This document shows positions 33,811 through 47,990 of a stretch of DNA of 64,000 nucleotides, piece by piece. Position numbers and translations under genes: made by a program. The notes below the pieces were generated by a model, which did not search any database, was not told the origin of the DNA, and was given only the letters and a program-made list of their open reading frames with translations. The stretch's first letter is position 1. Every line of letters begins with the position of its first letter. Source of the stretch: Anaeramoeba flamelloides (Eukaryota > Metamonada > Anaeramoebidae); the NCBI GenBank assembly GCA_027625915.1, contig JANTQA010000023.1, positions 3,906,001 through 3,970,000 on the forward strand, written 5' to 3'.

Positions 33811-35569
33811 GAGTTTCCCTCTTTGGTCCTTTTTTCTAAAAATGCCCTGGTTTTTTTAATGTTGTTTTTGGAGATTGATCACACTTCATACATTGGATAG
33901 TTTTTGATTGGTATTAGGGACTGATAAAAATTACCAATTTTTTTTAATCCATTTCAGAAAATAATTTTTAAATGTAATGATTCGAAACTTAACATTTATT
34001 TTTTTGGATTTGTTTACCAAATAGAAAAATTATGATATTTTTTGCCAGCTATTTTTAATAATTATTAAAAATTTTTGATTTTAAAGGAATACAACTACAT
34101 CAAGGATTTTTTTTCAAAAGAATTATAATTATAACTTATTCTTAAGGGATCAGTACCCCGAGATAACATGGAAAAAATTTAATGTATTTTATTGTTGGTA
34201 TTCTCTACGTTCATATTTTGAATATTTAGATTGTCAAAATATTCTTATCAATTACGAAACCCAGGATAAAGAATTTTTTGTTAGATCAATTTTTTTTGAT
34301 CATTTTTTATAAAAAATATAACCTTTAAATCCATTTTTTGCATTTAATTATATAATTTTTTTACTGTACAGATTACCATTTTCAACATTATTACAGAATA
34401 CCATTTTTTTTGTTGTCTGGAATATTAATAAAAAAGAATTTAGTTTTCTTTTTGTGATAATTATATTGGTTAACCAAAAAATGAACGATTTGGTGTATTT
34501 AACAATAATTGTATTTTTTTAAGAATAAGAGTTATAAATAGTAAAATTTTAAATTAATTTGAAAAATTTACTCAGAAATTTGTTTTTGTTATAAGATGGA
34601 ATTCGATTTCTAAAAATAAAATTGTCTTGAAGTTATTTTAGAATAAAGTAATTTTATCTCTAAAATTCAAAATCAATTTTTTTCGGACAAACATGAATTA
34701 AATTGTTTGAAAAATTCCTGCGAATAACACCAAACGACGAATGAAAGAATATTTACATAATTGAAACTTTTTTTTTTGTATTTTTTTTTTTTTTTTCAGT
34801 TTTTGTAAACAAGAAAAAATCTTTTTTTAAAACCTTAAAGAATAAAAAAAATTGACTTTATAGAACCCAATTCCATTGATAAAATTCTGCTAAACTTCTA
34901 TCAAATATTCATTTATTCAATAACATATACCCAATTAGTTTTATTGGTTGAGATTTGAATTGAATTATTAATAGACAGAGATGATAAAAAAAAGAAAAAA
35001 CAAATAAAAAATAAACCCTTTCCAATATAAAACCAAACATATGTTTACCATTTCCAAGAATTAACCCACTTGTTAATAAAAATAATCTAATCATTTTTTC
35101 ATTTTATCTTTGAAACATGTAAATTTTTTTATTTCAAAAAAGAGACCCAAATTAACAAATCGTTTTGATGAGACTACCTCAACTGTTTCATAACACAATC
35201 ATCAAAAAAATTTTTTCAAAAAAAAATTAAACATTTGTCAATGTTAAATGATTTGATAACTTCAATAATAATAATCACCATTGGTTAATAAAAGTCCTTT
35301 AACTAAAAAATGTTTTTTCAATACATTTAACTATTTTAGCTGAAAAATCCAATTTTTCAAGGTTCTATTAATATTTTTTTATAATTTCATAGTAAAAAAT
35401 TTGAAAAATTTTTCTTCACAACTAAGAAGCTATTTTATTATATTTTAAAAGTATTTTAAATCTGATGAATATATATCAAACAGGAAATCAATATTTTGAC
35501 CATATATGTATTATTTTTTCTTTTAAATTAGGAAAAATATTTTTTTTTTTTGATTTTTCCATTGGTGTT

Positions 35570-35990
35570 TTTTTAATTTTCGTCATCAACCGAAAATTTA
35601 TGGATTTTTCTTTTTATTTCTCAAAATAAAAAAAAACTGTTGTTTTCCTCCAGAAATTAAAAGAATTTAGGAAAATCATAGATTTCGCTGAATTCTTTTG
35701 AATTCTGGAAAACCGCCGTTAGCCTTTCTTGAGCTTTCTGTTTATTTGGAAAATCAATAGTTTTTCGTTAGGTTTTTTTTTACTTTTTGAAATAAACAGA
35801 AAATGTTAATAAAATTTCCGCTTATTTCAATAAGCAAAAAAAAAAAAAAACCTATGACACTTTTTATTAGTTTTTTTTTTCACTTTTGTTATAAACAGAA
35901 AATTTATATAAAATTTCTGTTTATTTGAAAAATTAAAAAAAAAAAAAAAACCCAAGTACTTGATGACACCATGTGACACCCAGTCGACAC
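35570..35990. mobile_element. Foldback element, copy near 35.6 kb
   Basis: Contains GAATTCTGGAAAACCGCCGTTAG facing AGAAATTAAAAGAATTTAGG, AATAAACAGAAAAT palindromes, TTTTCGTTAGGTTTTTTTT, and ends with diverged short repeats (TGATGACACC, ATGTGACACC, AGTCGACAC). These match the architecture of the 14.3 and 47 kb copies. Non-coding. Confidence 0.6.
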
Positions 35991-38806
35991 ATTTTTGGAT
36001 ATCCATATTTTAAACGAATAGAGTAAAGATGATTTGATTTTTCTCAACAGCTTTGAACACTATAAAACCCATGATACATGATAAATATCATCATTTATTG
36101 ATTTTTTTTAATTTTTTCTATTTGAATTTTTTTAGAAGAGTAGAATATTTTAAAAAATATTATTTATTATCTATTCAAAAAATATCATAAAGTTGAATTT
36201 AAGTAGAATTCGTTATTACATTTATTTAAAAATTTTTACCCAAAATAGAGTTTTTTTCCCGTCTAGAGACTTCTTAAAATTGTAGTACTATTAACAACAA
36301 TAAATACAACATCCCATGATTTTAAGAGGTGGGATATTGATTATATTTTGAGAAAACATAATTAAAAAAACTCGAATGATAATTGAAGTAATATTTTTGT
36401 CTAAGAGTTTTCATTTTTTTATTTCAGACTAGTGAAGTCAAAAAAGATATTACACAAACAAAATAAATATTTTTTTAGAATTTTGATAATTCTTTATTTT
36501 TTTAAAAATACTACCATTTTAAGGGTTTACTTTCAACTGGATACTGTTTCCATGTAAAAATTTGAAAGAATAGAAAAAAAAAGTGAAAATATTTATAAAA
36601 AAAATTAAGTTATTTTTTTTACATTCTCCGATTTATAAATATTCCAATATTTTCTTCAGGGGTAAATTATTACATTTATTACCCTTTTCAAATATTCAAA
36701 GTTTAGGATTACTATTTAATAGTAATTGATAAACACACATAAAAAATTATTATTGTTAAATTTGCAAGTATATATATATACAAATTAATTATCACTATAG
36801 AAAATACCCCCCCCCCCCCTTTTTTTTTTTTTTTAGAGCAATCATAAAAATCAGAGAAAATATTTTAATTTTCTAAATCCCAACAAATAAAAGAATTAGA
36901 GTAAATTTTGGAATTACTTTTAATCTAATGAAGTTGAAAAAAGTTCTTTTTAAAATAATCCACAAATAAATTTATTATTGAGAATTTGGCATGGTGCTTC
37001 AATACAAAAATTATACCCAATGTAATTGTTGTATTTTTGATTTTTAATCTTTATTCAACATCAAATTTTCAAATTGTTCCGAACCTTTCAAAAATAGTTC
37101 CTAAAACTTTGAAAAACAAAAATTTGATTAAGAGATAGTAAACCGTAAAAAAACAAATTTCTTACAGATTAAATAGTAAATACAAAAAAAAATTTACAAC
37201 ATCTCTAAATTGAAAAATAAGGAAAAAAAAACTGATTAATATAAGACCTGGCTTACTTGACTTTTAAATATTATTTTCAGAAATGAATTATTGCTTTTAA
37301 AACTAAGATCCCTTTTTTTTTCATTTTGAAGAAGATTAAAATTCAGCATATTTTCAAATGATTTCAAAAAAATACAATTTCCTAAAAAGTAGAAATAAAT
37401 CTCGATGTGTATATAGGAAGTGTACAAAATTATACTTTAAAAATAAAACCACCACTCTTTGAAAATAACCCAGTGTACACAAATATATAATTAGTATTTC
37501 AATATTTACAAATTAATATTTAGATTTTCCAAAAATAAATAATTTTTTCAATTTTAAACCTTGCTCAATAATTACTAACATAAAAACCCAAATAATGATT
37601 AGTTTTGTTCTCTTTCTCTGAAATGAATTGCTCTTCCGATTAATTTCCAATAAGTCAAAATAATTTGTAAACAATAATCTCTTAGTTTATTTGTTAATTA
37701 TTAATATTTTTAAAAAGATTGAATTTTTTTATAACCAATCTACATTTCGCTGCAAATTTAAAAAAGATATTTTTCATCTTTGAATCCGTAATACTGACAA
37801 TCCAAGCCTTTAATTTTGTCTTGAAATACAGATTTCTTTCCAAAATTCCGACTTTTTTTTTTACAAAGACAAGGATCATATTTAATTGATAAAATCAACT
37901 TTTGTTACTAACTTACTAATCGAATTTTTTGAGACATTTGAATCATAGATAGTGAATATATTGTACTTTCAATAGTAATACACTTTAGTTTTATCCTTAT
38001 ACGTAGTGGAAGCTAAGCCCTTAAAAATTTTTCATTTTTTTTTTTTTAGCTTTCATTTTGATCCAACCAATATCAACAAATGTTTCAAATAAGATTGTTT
38101 TTAACAAAATGATACAGTTTTTTTATAAAGTGTGACCAAAGGTTTTTAATAAAGACCATAAAATTGGTCTTTTAAAGAAAACCAACTATTTTAGAGATAC
38201 TTTATGAAAACCTCTTTGTCACACATTTTGGTAACACTTTTTAAAAATGAATCCAAAAGTATTTTTCAATTTGAATTTGTCATAATATTTAATGGCCTTT
38301 TAATGAGTTAGTGCAAATAGAAGAGATTAAAGAATTTATTAAAAATTGTTGCCTCATATTAATTAATCAATTCTAAATGGTGCGTGATCATATTTTTTGG
38401 TACTTTTAGAATAAAAAGTTTCATTTTTCAAAGCATCCACAATAAAAATTAATAGAAAGTGTAAATCGAAGTAATTGTAGATGCGGTGTGTGAGATATCA
38501 CAAAATTGACTGTCTAAAAAGAAAATTCAATTACTTTGAGAGGGTTTATAATCTGAAAATAAAAGATTAATAATTAATAAAGATGAAAGATTTATTAAAT
38601 ATTATTTGAATATTTTCTTTTTTTTTTCGAAAGATAAAAAAAAAACAAAATTAAAAACTAAGAAATGAAAGAAGAAACGAAAAGAATGAAAAATTTTTTT
38701 GAAAAGAATAAATAAGAAAGAAAAAAGAAACAAAAAAAAAAAAAAAGAATCAGAGAATTCAAGAATAAAAAGCAAGTAATGCAAACAAAAATTTGGGTCA
38801 AAAATC

Positions 38807-40180
38807 TTAATTTTTTTGTTCGACAACTTGATTAAAATCCGTTTTGATCCATTCCCCATCTTGGTTTTCTTCCCAAAACGAAATGTCTGAGTCGCCGCAG
38901 CTAACTGATATTAAATTTGAAGTTAGTGACCAAGAAACATGCCAGACGATATCTGGGAAATCTGCTAATTTCTTGGGGATCCATCTGGTTGGTTGTTTGG
39001 AGTTTTGTTTTGTTGTTTTTTCTTTTGACCAAATTAAAACTGTTTGATCTTGAGAACAACTTGCAATTACTAGCTTTGTGCTTGTTGTTTTTCGCCATGC
39101 GACACAGCGAACCCACGAAGTGTGTCCACTTAAGGTTTCTAATAATTTTAAACCTTTGGCAACATCAAATTGCCAAATTTTGACAAGACTATCACCACCT
39201 CCACTAACAAGTTGACTAAAAATGTTTGAGTTTGTGTTTGTTTTTTTGTTTGACAGGTTCGGTAGGTTTATTTAAAAAGAGTTGATAATATTTAATTTAT
39301 TAAGAATTATGAAAAATCAGATCTCTCTCTGATACAAATTTTATTCAAAAAACTAAACTCAAGCAAAAGCCGAATTAAAAAAAAAGGGAAGAAAGAACAA
39401 AAGAAAAAGGAACCAAAAGTTAACCAAAGGAACTAAAAGAAAAAAAAAAATAAAAAGAAAGTTTTTTACAGTTTGGGTTGATTTTTCTCTGTTTGATCTT
39501 GGATGAAAGGTCCCCAACAAACTGAATTTACTCCAACTTGGTGAGAATTGTGTTTATTTGCTTTCCATTTCCCATTTATTAAAGACAAGATAACAATGCT
39601 GCCATCGGATGATCCACAAGCAAGATGGAGGCCAAATTGGAATGGCGACCAATCGACAGAATTGACAGATGAAGAAAAATCTGAAAACTGATATTCTTTG
39701 ACCCAATTTTGATTGATTTGCTTCCAAATAATTACACTCCCATCATTGCTACACGACGCAAGGTGGATTCCAAATTTTGGGTTTGACCAACTAATTTGCC
39801 AAACAGGTCCTTCGTGACTTTGATTCCAAGGTTATCACAAATAATATTTTTTTGTTTTTGTTTTTTTTTTTTTAGAGTTTTGAATCATAATTTTATTAAC
39901 GAAAAAGAAAACAGGATGAATTTAAATCAAAAAAAAAAAGCACAAATACAAGAGATTAATTAAATGTGAAAAGTGTTTAATGCAGTTTTTGCCTCAACCA
40001 CAATCGAGTCATTGAAAAAGAAAACACCTACTCTGTTAATTCAGCTACGAGGTTTTGTTTTTCTCCATCGATTTTAAAAATTTGGATTTTCCCATCAGAA
40101 GAACAAGTTGCTACTTGTTTTCCATAAAAATCCATTTGAACATCATGTATCAAACCTTTTTGTGTTGTTTTTAATTCCAT
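38807..40180 (-). CDS. SEC13: SEC13 (COPII coat / nuclear pore WD40 protein)
   Basis: WD40 beta-propeller shared by the COPII outer coat (with SEC31) and the nuclear pore Y-complex; it acts at ER exit sites and the nuclear envelope. Exons in coding order: 40180-40032, 39817-39470 and 39215-38807, both joins at phase 2 (donors GTAGGT and GTAAAA; acceptors CAAAG and TTTTAG). The total is 301 residues, normal for the family. Seen: [22 protein letters not shown] (blade 1), [10 protein letters not shown] and [13 protein letters not shown] (blade 2), NSVDWSP and [10 protein letters not shown] (blade 3), GVNSVCWGP then [13 protein letters not shown] (blade 4), [10 protein letters not shown] and [13 protein letters not shown] (blade 5), and DIVWHVSWS with [12 protein letters not shown] (blade 6). 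The order and spacing are those of SEC13 rather than SEH1. The ATG follows TTGTGTATTTTTG-type AT-rich leader sequence (read on the + strand). Introns are 214 and 254 bp. Confidence 0.95.
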
Positions 40181-42759
40181 TTTGTGTATTTTTGAATGTT
40201 AAATTTGGAAGATTAACGAATAAAAAAAATTTATCAAAAGAAAACCAAGAAAAAAATGATTTAGCTTATTTTTTGAAAAATCTTTCAAGAGTGTTGTTTT
40301 TAAATATCTGACCATTTTATATTTTTTTAGAAAAATTTATCTTTTATTGAGTGTTGTAATGTAAAACATTCAACAACTTTAAAAACAGAAATTAGATCTT
40401 TGTTTTTTTTTTTTTTTACTGATTTAAGGTTTATGGTGATGGAAAAAGAAAATTGTCTTATATTTACTTTAACTTGTCTTAATTTAGGTTTTAATGTTTT
40501 CAATCTTAAACTTTGTTTGATTTTTAAGGAGTGTTAAAAAAGAAATTCTTTCTCTTTTTATTTTTTCTGAAAGCCCAATTTTTTTATGTAAGACTTAGAT
40601 CTAGGTGTGTATTGAAGAAAACGTTGATTTATCGACAGGAAAAGTAAAATTTTATTGTGGTTTGGTCTATTTAAAGTTTTTTCTAAATTTTTTTTATTCT
40701 TTCAAAAATTTAGTAATAGAGTAAAAAGTTTAGTAGGGTAGGCATCTTTTTTAGTTGGGATATTAAAATTAGATTTTTATGTTTATAACTTGGAAAATAA
40801 CAAAAATTTTTTTGCATTTAATAATTCAGATTTATGAATATAAAATTTCAGAAAATATTTTAAATGAAAAAAAAAAATATTATTCTAATTTATTTACAAC
40901 AAGTATATCGAAATTTTTCATCTTGATCAGGGAATATTATAAATGTACGAAAAAAAAAATGATTATATTTTTATTTTTTTTTTTCTTTTCTTAGAACTAA
41001 ACTTAAAGATTTTTATAAAATTTAAACAAATACAAGAATAATAATAATATATTTGCATTTAATTTGAATTTAATTATGGTTTTTAAAAATATTTCTATAT
41101 TTTTTTTTTTGTTTTCTTTTCAATTTTTCAAATTAAATAATTATTTACTATTTGAAACAAATTAAAAAATTGAATAATAAAAATTAGGTTAAAGTTGGTT
41201 TTTTAAAATAAAATAAACCAAATAAAAATACTATTAGCACTCTAAAATTTGATGGTTCAATAATTGTAAGAATTTCAATAAAAATACAGATGTATTTTTT
41301 TGCTACATTCTCTTTAAAATTTTTAACAAAATTATTATTTATTTTAATCGGGTATTATTTATTTTTTATTTTGTGTGTATTGAAAATCATAAAAAATTGT
41401 TAAGATTTCAATTCGTTATAATTTAAATTTAGTATTTTTTCACAAGCTTATTTAATGTGTTTGTTTTTTCAAAAATTGAATTTTATGAATTAAAACTTTT
41501 GTGCTAGGCTTTATATTAAAAATATGTATCACAAAGTAAGGGTAATGTAATACTAAACAAGAATGGGTGCATTTTGAAAAAGATAAATTCCAAAATTTTT
41601 CCTAAAAATCTAAAAAGAAGGAAAAAAAATATACTTAATAACAAACCAAAATTTAAACCTTCCTGAAACAGGGATAATAGCCATTCGTGAGAAATTAGAC
41701 TCACTAATTAGTTTTCAAACACTTTTTTTTTTTTTTTTTTTTGAATAAAGATTGAGAAATTTTCTGAATTGTGTTGATCATGAACTAATTAAAGGAAGTA
41801 TAATTGCTTTGATAACTTAACAATTCTAAATCTCGGTTCATAATTTGATTTCGTTTGAAAATTTTTACTATTTATATTTTTATATTATTTTTGTTCAAAA
41901 CCGCTTTGAAAAACAAAAAAAAAAAAAAATGATTAAAGAAAAAAACAAACAAACCAGTCTTAAGACAAATGTTGTAAAAAAAAAAGTTTTTACATATTCA
42001 AGATAAATTGGATTTCCACCTTTTATCCAAATTTTTATAATAGTAAAAAATAATTTATGATTTTCTTAATAGATAAATATTAATTTTAAGCAAAAAATGA
42101 TTTAGTAAATACAAATCTTTCAATTATAAAATAAAAAACCTTTTCAAACAAAATATTGGTCTTTAAAATACTATTTATATTGAAAATCCCTTTGAACAAA
42201 TAAAATGAAAATCAAAGTTTCGCTTAGCATTACTAAAATTTAGATAAATGGTGGAAGTCTTTATTTATCTTTAAAATATTAAAAAACACTATTTTTTATA
42301 AAATTCCATATTTATAGTTGTAAAATACCTTCTACTTTCAATACATGTATCAATTACAAAGAAGGACATTCATTTTTTTTTTTTGGTGTTTATTTTTCAA
42401 TAGTATAGTTAAACCCCTTTTTTGATTTCTTTTGTTTTTTCTTTTTTTCTTTTTTAATATATATACTCTGAAATAATTTATATAATACCAAATACAATAA
42501 GTAAAAAAAAAATGAGCTCTATTTAATTGGATATAAACAACTATTTTTGTAATTAAAAGATAATTTTTATTTTAGTTATTAATTTATTGAGGTAAAGGAA
42601 TAAGTAAAGAATTTTATCAAAATAAAAATCTAGATGAAGAAAAATATTATAAAATATTAACATAAAATAATAATAAAATAATTTACATGACAAAATTAAA
42701 AGCATACCTACCGTTTTTAAGCTTTTTTAAAGTGTAATTTAAATTGAAAAGTTCTAAAA

Positions 42760-42960
42760 ATTAAAAAAAAAAACATTATAATTTTCAGGATTTGAAAGAA
42801 TTATATAAAATCTTTGATTTTCATCAATTTTTTTGAATTCTGAAAAAATCGGGCACTTTTATGTTTTTTTGTATTTTAGAAATTAAAAGTAAGTTCAATA
42901 AATTATCTTTTTATTTCTCAAATTAAAAAAAATCCGTTTATCTTGAAAATATATCCCATG
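42760..42960. mobile_element. Small foldback-type palindrome
   Basis: Arms with AATTTTCAGGATTTGAAAGAA facing TTTTTTTGAATTCTGAAAAAA enclose CTTTGATTTTCATC. Further in is CGGGCACTTTTA, and there is a second small palindrome around 42880-42930 (AGAAATTAAAAG facing CTTTTTATTTCTCA). It resembles the inner part of the larger foldback elements. Confidence 0.45.
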
Positions 42961-43109
42961 AATTTACAATCGAGGATAAGAACTCAAAACAAAGATTAGC
43001 AATATTAAATAAAAATTCCATAATCAGTGATTAATAATTTGTATTCAACTTTATTTAGATTGTTTTATATTGGAAAGAATGGTTTGTTTGTTTTTAAATC
43101 AACTATTTT

Positions 43110-43740
43110 TCAGTCAAAAAGGCTCAGTTGTAATGGGTATAACAAATATGTTTAAAGCGTTTGTATAGATATTAGAAGAAAAAATTTATTGTTAGATCTT
43201 CCAAAATTGGAATCATTTTTTTACGTTTTTGTTTTTTTTTTTTTTCAATTTATTTTACACCCAATTCAGCTGCATAATTTTTTTTATGGCAAGAACTTTA
43301 GTCACTTAATAAAAATGTGTTATTGTGAGGTTATTGAAGCCATGAAAATGATTATTGAGAAATCATATTGATTTATATTGGAATTTTATTCAACCTTTTA
43401 ATATAAAATTTGATTAATAAATGTGAAAATTATTTGACTTCATATTCATTTAATTTTTCAAATAGAGACCACAAATGCAAACAAATTTGTTTTGGGGACT
43501 TTATTTCTAAAAAGAAAAGTATAGAATGAAGTGAAAATTGTTTGGTATTTCTTTTTCGTTAACCGGTAAAAGGTAAAAACAAACATTGTGTTTTTCTCAA
43601 TAGGGCAATAAGAATTTGAGTTTTTCAATTTTTAAGAAAATTCATTGATTAATTAGTTTTCTTTCAGACATATATCAACAATTCTTTGGTGTATATTATT
43701 CCACTCATTTCTAATTTGTTCTTCAAATTACAATTATATA
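43110..43740. repeat. Dispersed repeat, copy 2
   Basis: Shares TATTAGAAGAAAAAATTTAT with the 6.5 kb copy. It shares GAAAATGATTNNNGANAAATCATATTGATTT, and a following TTTTTCAATTTTTAAGAAAA block, with the 50.4 kb copy. A CTGGTATTTG-type fragment (CAAATAGAG, GAAGTGAAAATT, TTTGGTATTTC) is embedded at about 43440-43560. Confidence 0.55.
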
Positions 43741-44389
43741 AAATAATTGATATTTGAAAAAAAATGTTGAGCTCCTTTGACTGAAAGAAAGTTTATATTT
43801 TACTCAATTATTTCAAATTAAAAAAATAGATAGTACTTCTTTGAACAATAGGCAATTGAATTTATATTTTTTACTATTTTAAGTATAATTCAACTTTAAT
43901 ATATTATTATTATTATTTCTTTGTTATCTTAATTTATCTAACCGTATGAAAATTTAAGATAATTTCTCAGCTAAAATCATAAATTTCATATTTTTTATTA
44001 ATCATATGTAATTTTCGGTGGATTTGAATGTATGATTCGGGAATCGATGAATATCATAAATTAATATTTGGTGGGGTTTATGAAGGAGAAAATGAAATAT
44101 AATTTTCAAAAGTTTTGAATTTCTTTGTATCAAAAAATGAAAAATTCTCATACAAACAATCTACTTCCTGGGGGGGCTTTTTTCTTATTAAAAATTCAAA
44201 AGTAAACCCCAATTCAAAAGTTTTAACATACCAAAATTTGATTTGTGAAAAAAAAACTTATTTAATCAATTCAAGAAGAAATATCAAATTAAAACCATTT
44301 GCTAATTGGAATGTTAACACTTGTTTATAAATTACAATACTCATAAAACAAAAAATAAATAAGTATCAATATAAAGAAATCAAGGGTGT

Positions 44390-44725
44390 GTTAAAAATTT
44401 TGGAGAGAGCAAAACAAAAAAATACATTGGTAAATTTGTTGAAATTCTTTTAGGAATATTGATCGATCAAATCGCCAGATACCAATTAATTTTATTTGAG
44501 TTCTTTTATATTGAACAACTCAACTTTAACATCCTATCAATTGTTGAAAAAAATTTTGATCAAACGAAACAAGTTACGTAATTCAAAAAATGAAATGAAT
44601 ACAAAATACCAAAAAGATTGAAAAAATGATTTTCATATTTTAAAAAATCAAAATTTTACCAATTTGAATTAAATTGTATTATTGTGATTGTTTGGAACAT
44701 TTTAACTGTGTGGGAAATTTTGAAT
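44390..44725. mobile_element. Diverged, inverted fragment of the 19.5 kb mariner-like remnant
   Basis: Reverse-complement similarity to about 19520-19860. Shared blocks are ATTGGTAAATTTGTTGAAAT, TTGATCGATCAAAT and AGTTACGTAA, then a decayed end with AACTGTGT. Ends and coding potential are lost. Confidence 0.55.
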
Positions 44726-46974
44726 TTTAGTTTATATCACATTTTAAATAAAATTTTTAGATATTTTTTCATTTTTAGATTAAGAATATTATAAATTTTC
44801 ATCATTAAGTTCACAATAGGGGTATTGATAAACTCATTTTTTTAATTCCAAATAAAGAAAATTTTGATAAAAATAATCACCAATATTCTCTATTATCTTG
44901 AATTTTACTAAGTTACCGATTTCCTAAAACAAGATGATTTTTAAACAAATAACTATAATTTTATATAAAAGATGTAAAAAAACTGAAAACTTTTTGAATA
45001 TTTAATTTTCACCAAGATCTTTCGATACTAAATTCTATTAACATAACCACCTAACCTCAAAGTAATTTGTATAAAGACATATAATTGTTTTTTTTTTTGA
45101 GAGAAACAATAGTGATAAAAAAATGGAACATAAACAGTAAGAAGATGTAATAATTAATTGGTGCTTGTGATCGGTTTAAAACTTTAAACAGGGTAAATTC
45201 TATCATAGAAGGTCTTGCTGGGCACTGAAATCCTAGAAAAAATAAATATGATTAAAGCTAAAAAAAAAAGAAAAAGAAAATACTGCTTTTCTTTGGAATT
45301 TTATTATGATTTGTATGACCAATGTAATAATTCGGGTTGGGAGAAGGATAAAATTCATAGAAAAAACGATCTTTTAAAGTTAAAGTTAATTATCATGAGT
45401 ATTTGATTTGGTGGGTTTTTTTTTTTTTGGTAATAAAATTGTTATCATTTTTCTTTTTCATTCTCAAGTTTCTTAATACGGTTGTTCAAGTTTAAAGGTA
45501 TAATTATCTATTGATTTTTTCATAAAAAATACATTTAAAATGATTGTTTTTCTAATTACATAATATTATAAAGGAAATTGTTTCATAATTTAAATTGTTT
45601 TATTGAAAAGGCTTTCAGAAGTTTTCGTAAATTTTCTTATGTCGCTTTTAAAAGAAAATAAGAATTAATTATTAAAATCTTTTTTAAAAAATCTATATTT
45701 ATAATAAATATACACAGTACTGAATATTTAAATGTGAAATTTCAATCATTTACTGTAATCTTTCTGAATTACACAAACCATTTACTCAATATCAAATCCT
45801 TTATTTGAACACCATTATTATTATCTCATTTTAATGGTTAGTAGACGTTACTCCGAAGACTATTGACATGTTTATAAACTATAAAGAATACTTTGCTAAG
45901 AAATATTAACATATTTTTCAAATTAGGATTTTTCCAACAATTTATGATTTAACAAAATTATTTTTAAAATCCAAATATTATCTTAAAAGATTCTGAAAAT
46001 ACAAATCCCTTTATTTCACTCACTTTCCAGTTTATTTATAAAATTGTAGAGTATATTTCGTTGGTATAAATATATTTGAAATTAAAAGTAGAACGTAATT
46101 AAAGTATAGGAATAAAAATATTATTTATGTTTTCCTAGTTTTATAACAAAATTTTGAAATTGTTTTCATCTATAACTTATTTTTTTTGTTTTCCTCAAAA
46201 ACCCATAATTTAAATGAAATGTGTAATATTTTCTCTTTTATTCAAGTATAAATCAATTCAACCATTTGGTTTATTTATTACGTTATATTTCATTTCTACG
46301 GAAACATAAAATTTTGATAGTGGTTAAGAAATGAAAATTCGGTGTAAAAAACATTTTTCTATATTTATATTATTTTGTATTTTATTTGTAATTTAATATT
46401 GGGTGATATAAAACTATGTAGACAAAGAAATCAATAATACAAAAAAAATGATAATCAGAGCGTATTATCTTTTTTTTTTTTTACTCTAACAATTATGTAA
46501 AAAAATTAGTAGCACATATTTAGAAGTGAACCTTACAAAAAATTTCATTTGTGTGCCTTATTTGTTGGATAATAATGTAGATGAAATATGGCTGGTACTA
46601 TGAGAATAGATCCAGTTTCAAATTGGTTTGTCTATTTCAAAAACAATTTGACCAAAAAACCTATTTTATTATTTTGATTAGAAAACACAAGTAGTTTGAA
46701 TGATGTTGCATCTAAAATCAAGAAATCAGCAACAATGACATATGTAAACTATTAGGCTACCTTACATTTTTTTAATTTTTTTTTTTCGTTTCTGTCTTTT
46801 ATGTTAGAAATAGAAAAATTCCAACAACAACGATCCATCAATTGATCAATTAAATATATTAAAAATTAGAGTATTGTAGTCGATAATAATTTTATTTTTG
46901 AGTTTTTTAAAAAAAATATTAAATAAAATTGCTGGAATTTAAGAAATTTTGTTAAGTGTAGAATAATACTTTCG

Positions 46975-47665
46975 AATGTTGTTGGGTGCCATAAAGTGTC
47001 TAGGTTTTCAAGAATTCAATAAATAAATAGAGTAAAATAAAAGGTTTTACTCAATTCTTTTAAATTCTGGAAAAGCTAAATCGGGTTTGTTTAATTTGTA
47101 AATTTAAAAGAATAATCTTTTATTTAACTAAATTCTTGTAAACTCTGGAAAACTTAAAGGCAGTTTTCTTGAGTATTTATGTTTTATCTGTAAAATTTAT
47201 TGATTTTCGTTAGGTTTTTTTGTGTTTTCTATTTATTTAGAAAATCAATAGATTTTCGTTAGGTTTTTTTACTTCTCGAAATAAACCGAAAATTTATTAA
47301 AATTTTCTATAAATTTCAAAAAGTTAAAAAAACCTAGAACACTTCATAAATAAATAGAAAACTCAAGAAAAGTTAAAAGTTTAATTTTTTAATACTTTTT
47401 TTTTTTCCTAAAATCAATCAATTTTCGTATTAACAAAAATTTCAAAAAAAGTTCAAGACTTTTTTATTCACTTTTTAAAATAAAGGAAAAATTCAAAAAT
47501 TTTCAGTTTATTTCAAAAATTAAAAGAAACATAAAGAAAGTGCCGACAAGTGTCGTCAAGTTACGTGGAGTGTCGTCGAGTGCGTCTGTTTTTTTTATAA
47601 TTCAAAAGAAAGGTATAAAATCGATGATTCTACTGCATTCTTTTAAATCCTCAAAAATCAAACAG
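46975..47665. mobile_element. Foldback element, copy near 47 kb
   Basis: It begins with GGGTGCCATAAAGTGTCTAGG and ends with a series of short direct repeats AGTGCCGACA, AGTGTCGTCA, AGT(T)ACGTGG, AGTGTCGTCG and AGTGCG (47530-47585). In between are ATTTTCGTTAGGTTTTTTT units and AAATAGAAAACTCAAGAAAA units in opposite orientation around AAACCGAAAATTTATTAAAA. This copy shows the terminal repeats most clearly. Confidence 0.7.
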
Positions 47666-47953
47666 TAAATAAGGGGAATTAAAAACTCCACCTTTCAAAT
47701 AATATATCAAAAAATACATCAATAAATTTTTAAATTTAACCACCAATAAAATTTTTAATTTAATTACAAATGATCAGAATCAAAAATTCCGAGTGGTATA
47801 TGATTTTAATTCGGATAAGGCAAACAAAAAAATAAAAAATAAATATTGTGTTTTTATGTAAATTGTTTTTTTTTATTTGATCATGTAAAAATTAAAAATT
47901 AAAATATTATGAGTATAGGTATTTTGAAAAAAAAAATAGAAAAAAAGAAATAA

Positions 47954-47990
<37 letters not shown>

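Larger units (their letters stand above)
31867..38806. other. Gene-poor region upstream of KBL
   Basis: Seven kilobases without a recognisable coding exon. It includes the KBL 5' flank, a diverged CTGGTATTTG-type element (about 32660-32835), the inverted copy of the 13 kb repeat (about 33230-33810), a foldback element (about 35570-35990) and a run of 13 C followed by about 15 T (36807-36834). A hydrophobic 61-codon minus-strand frame at 34909-35094 has no family resemblance that I can see. Confidence 0.6.
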
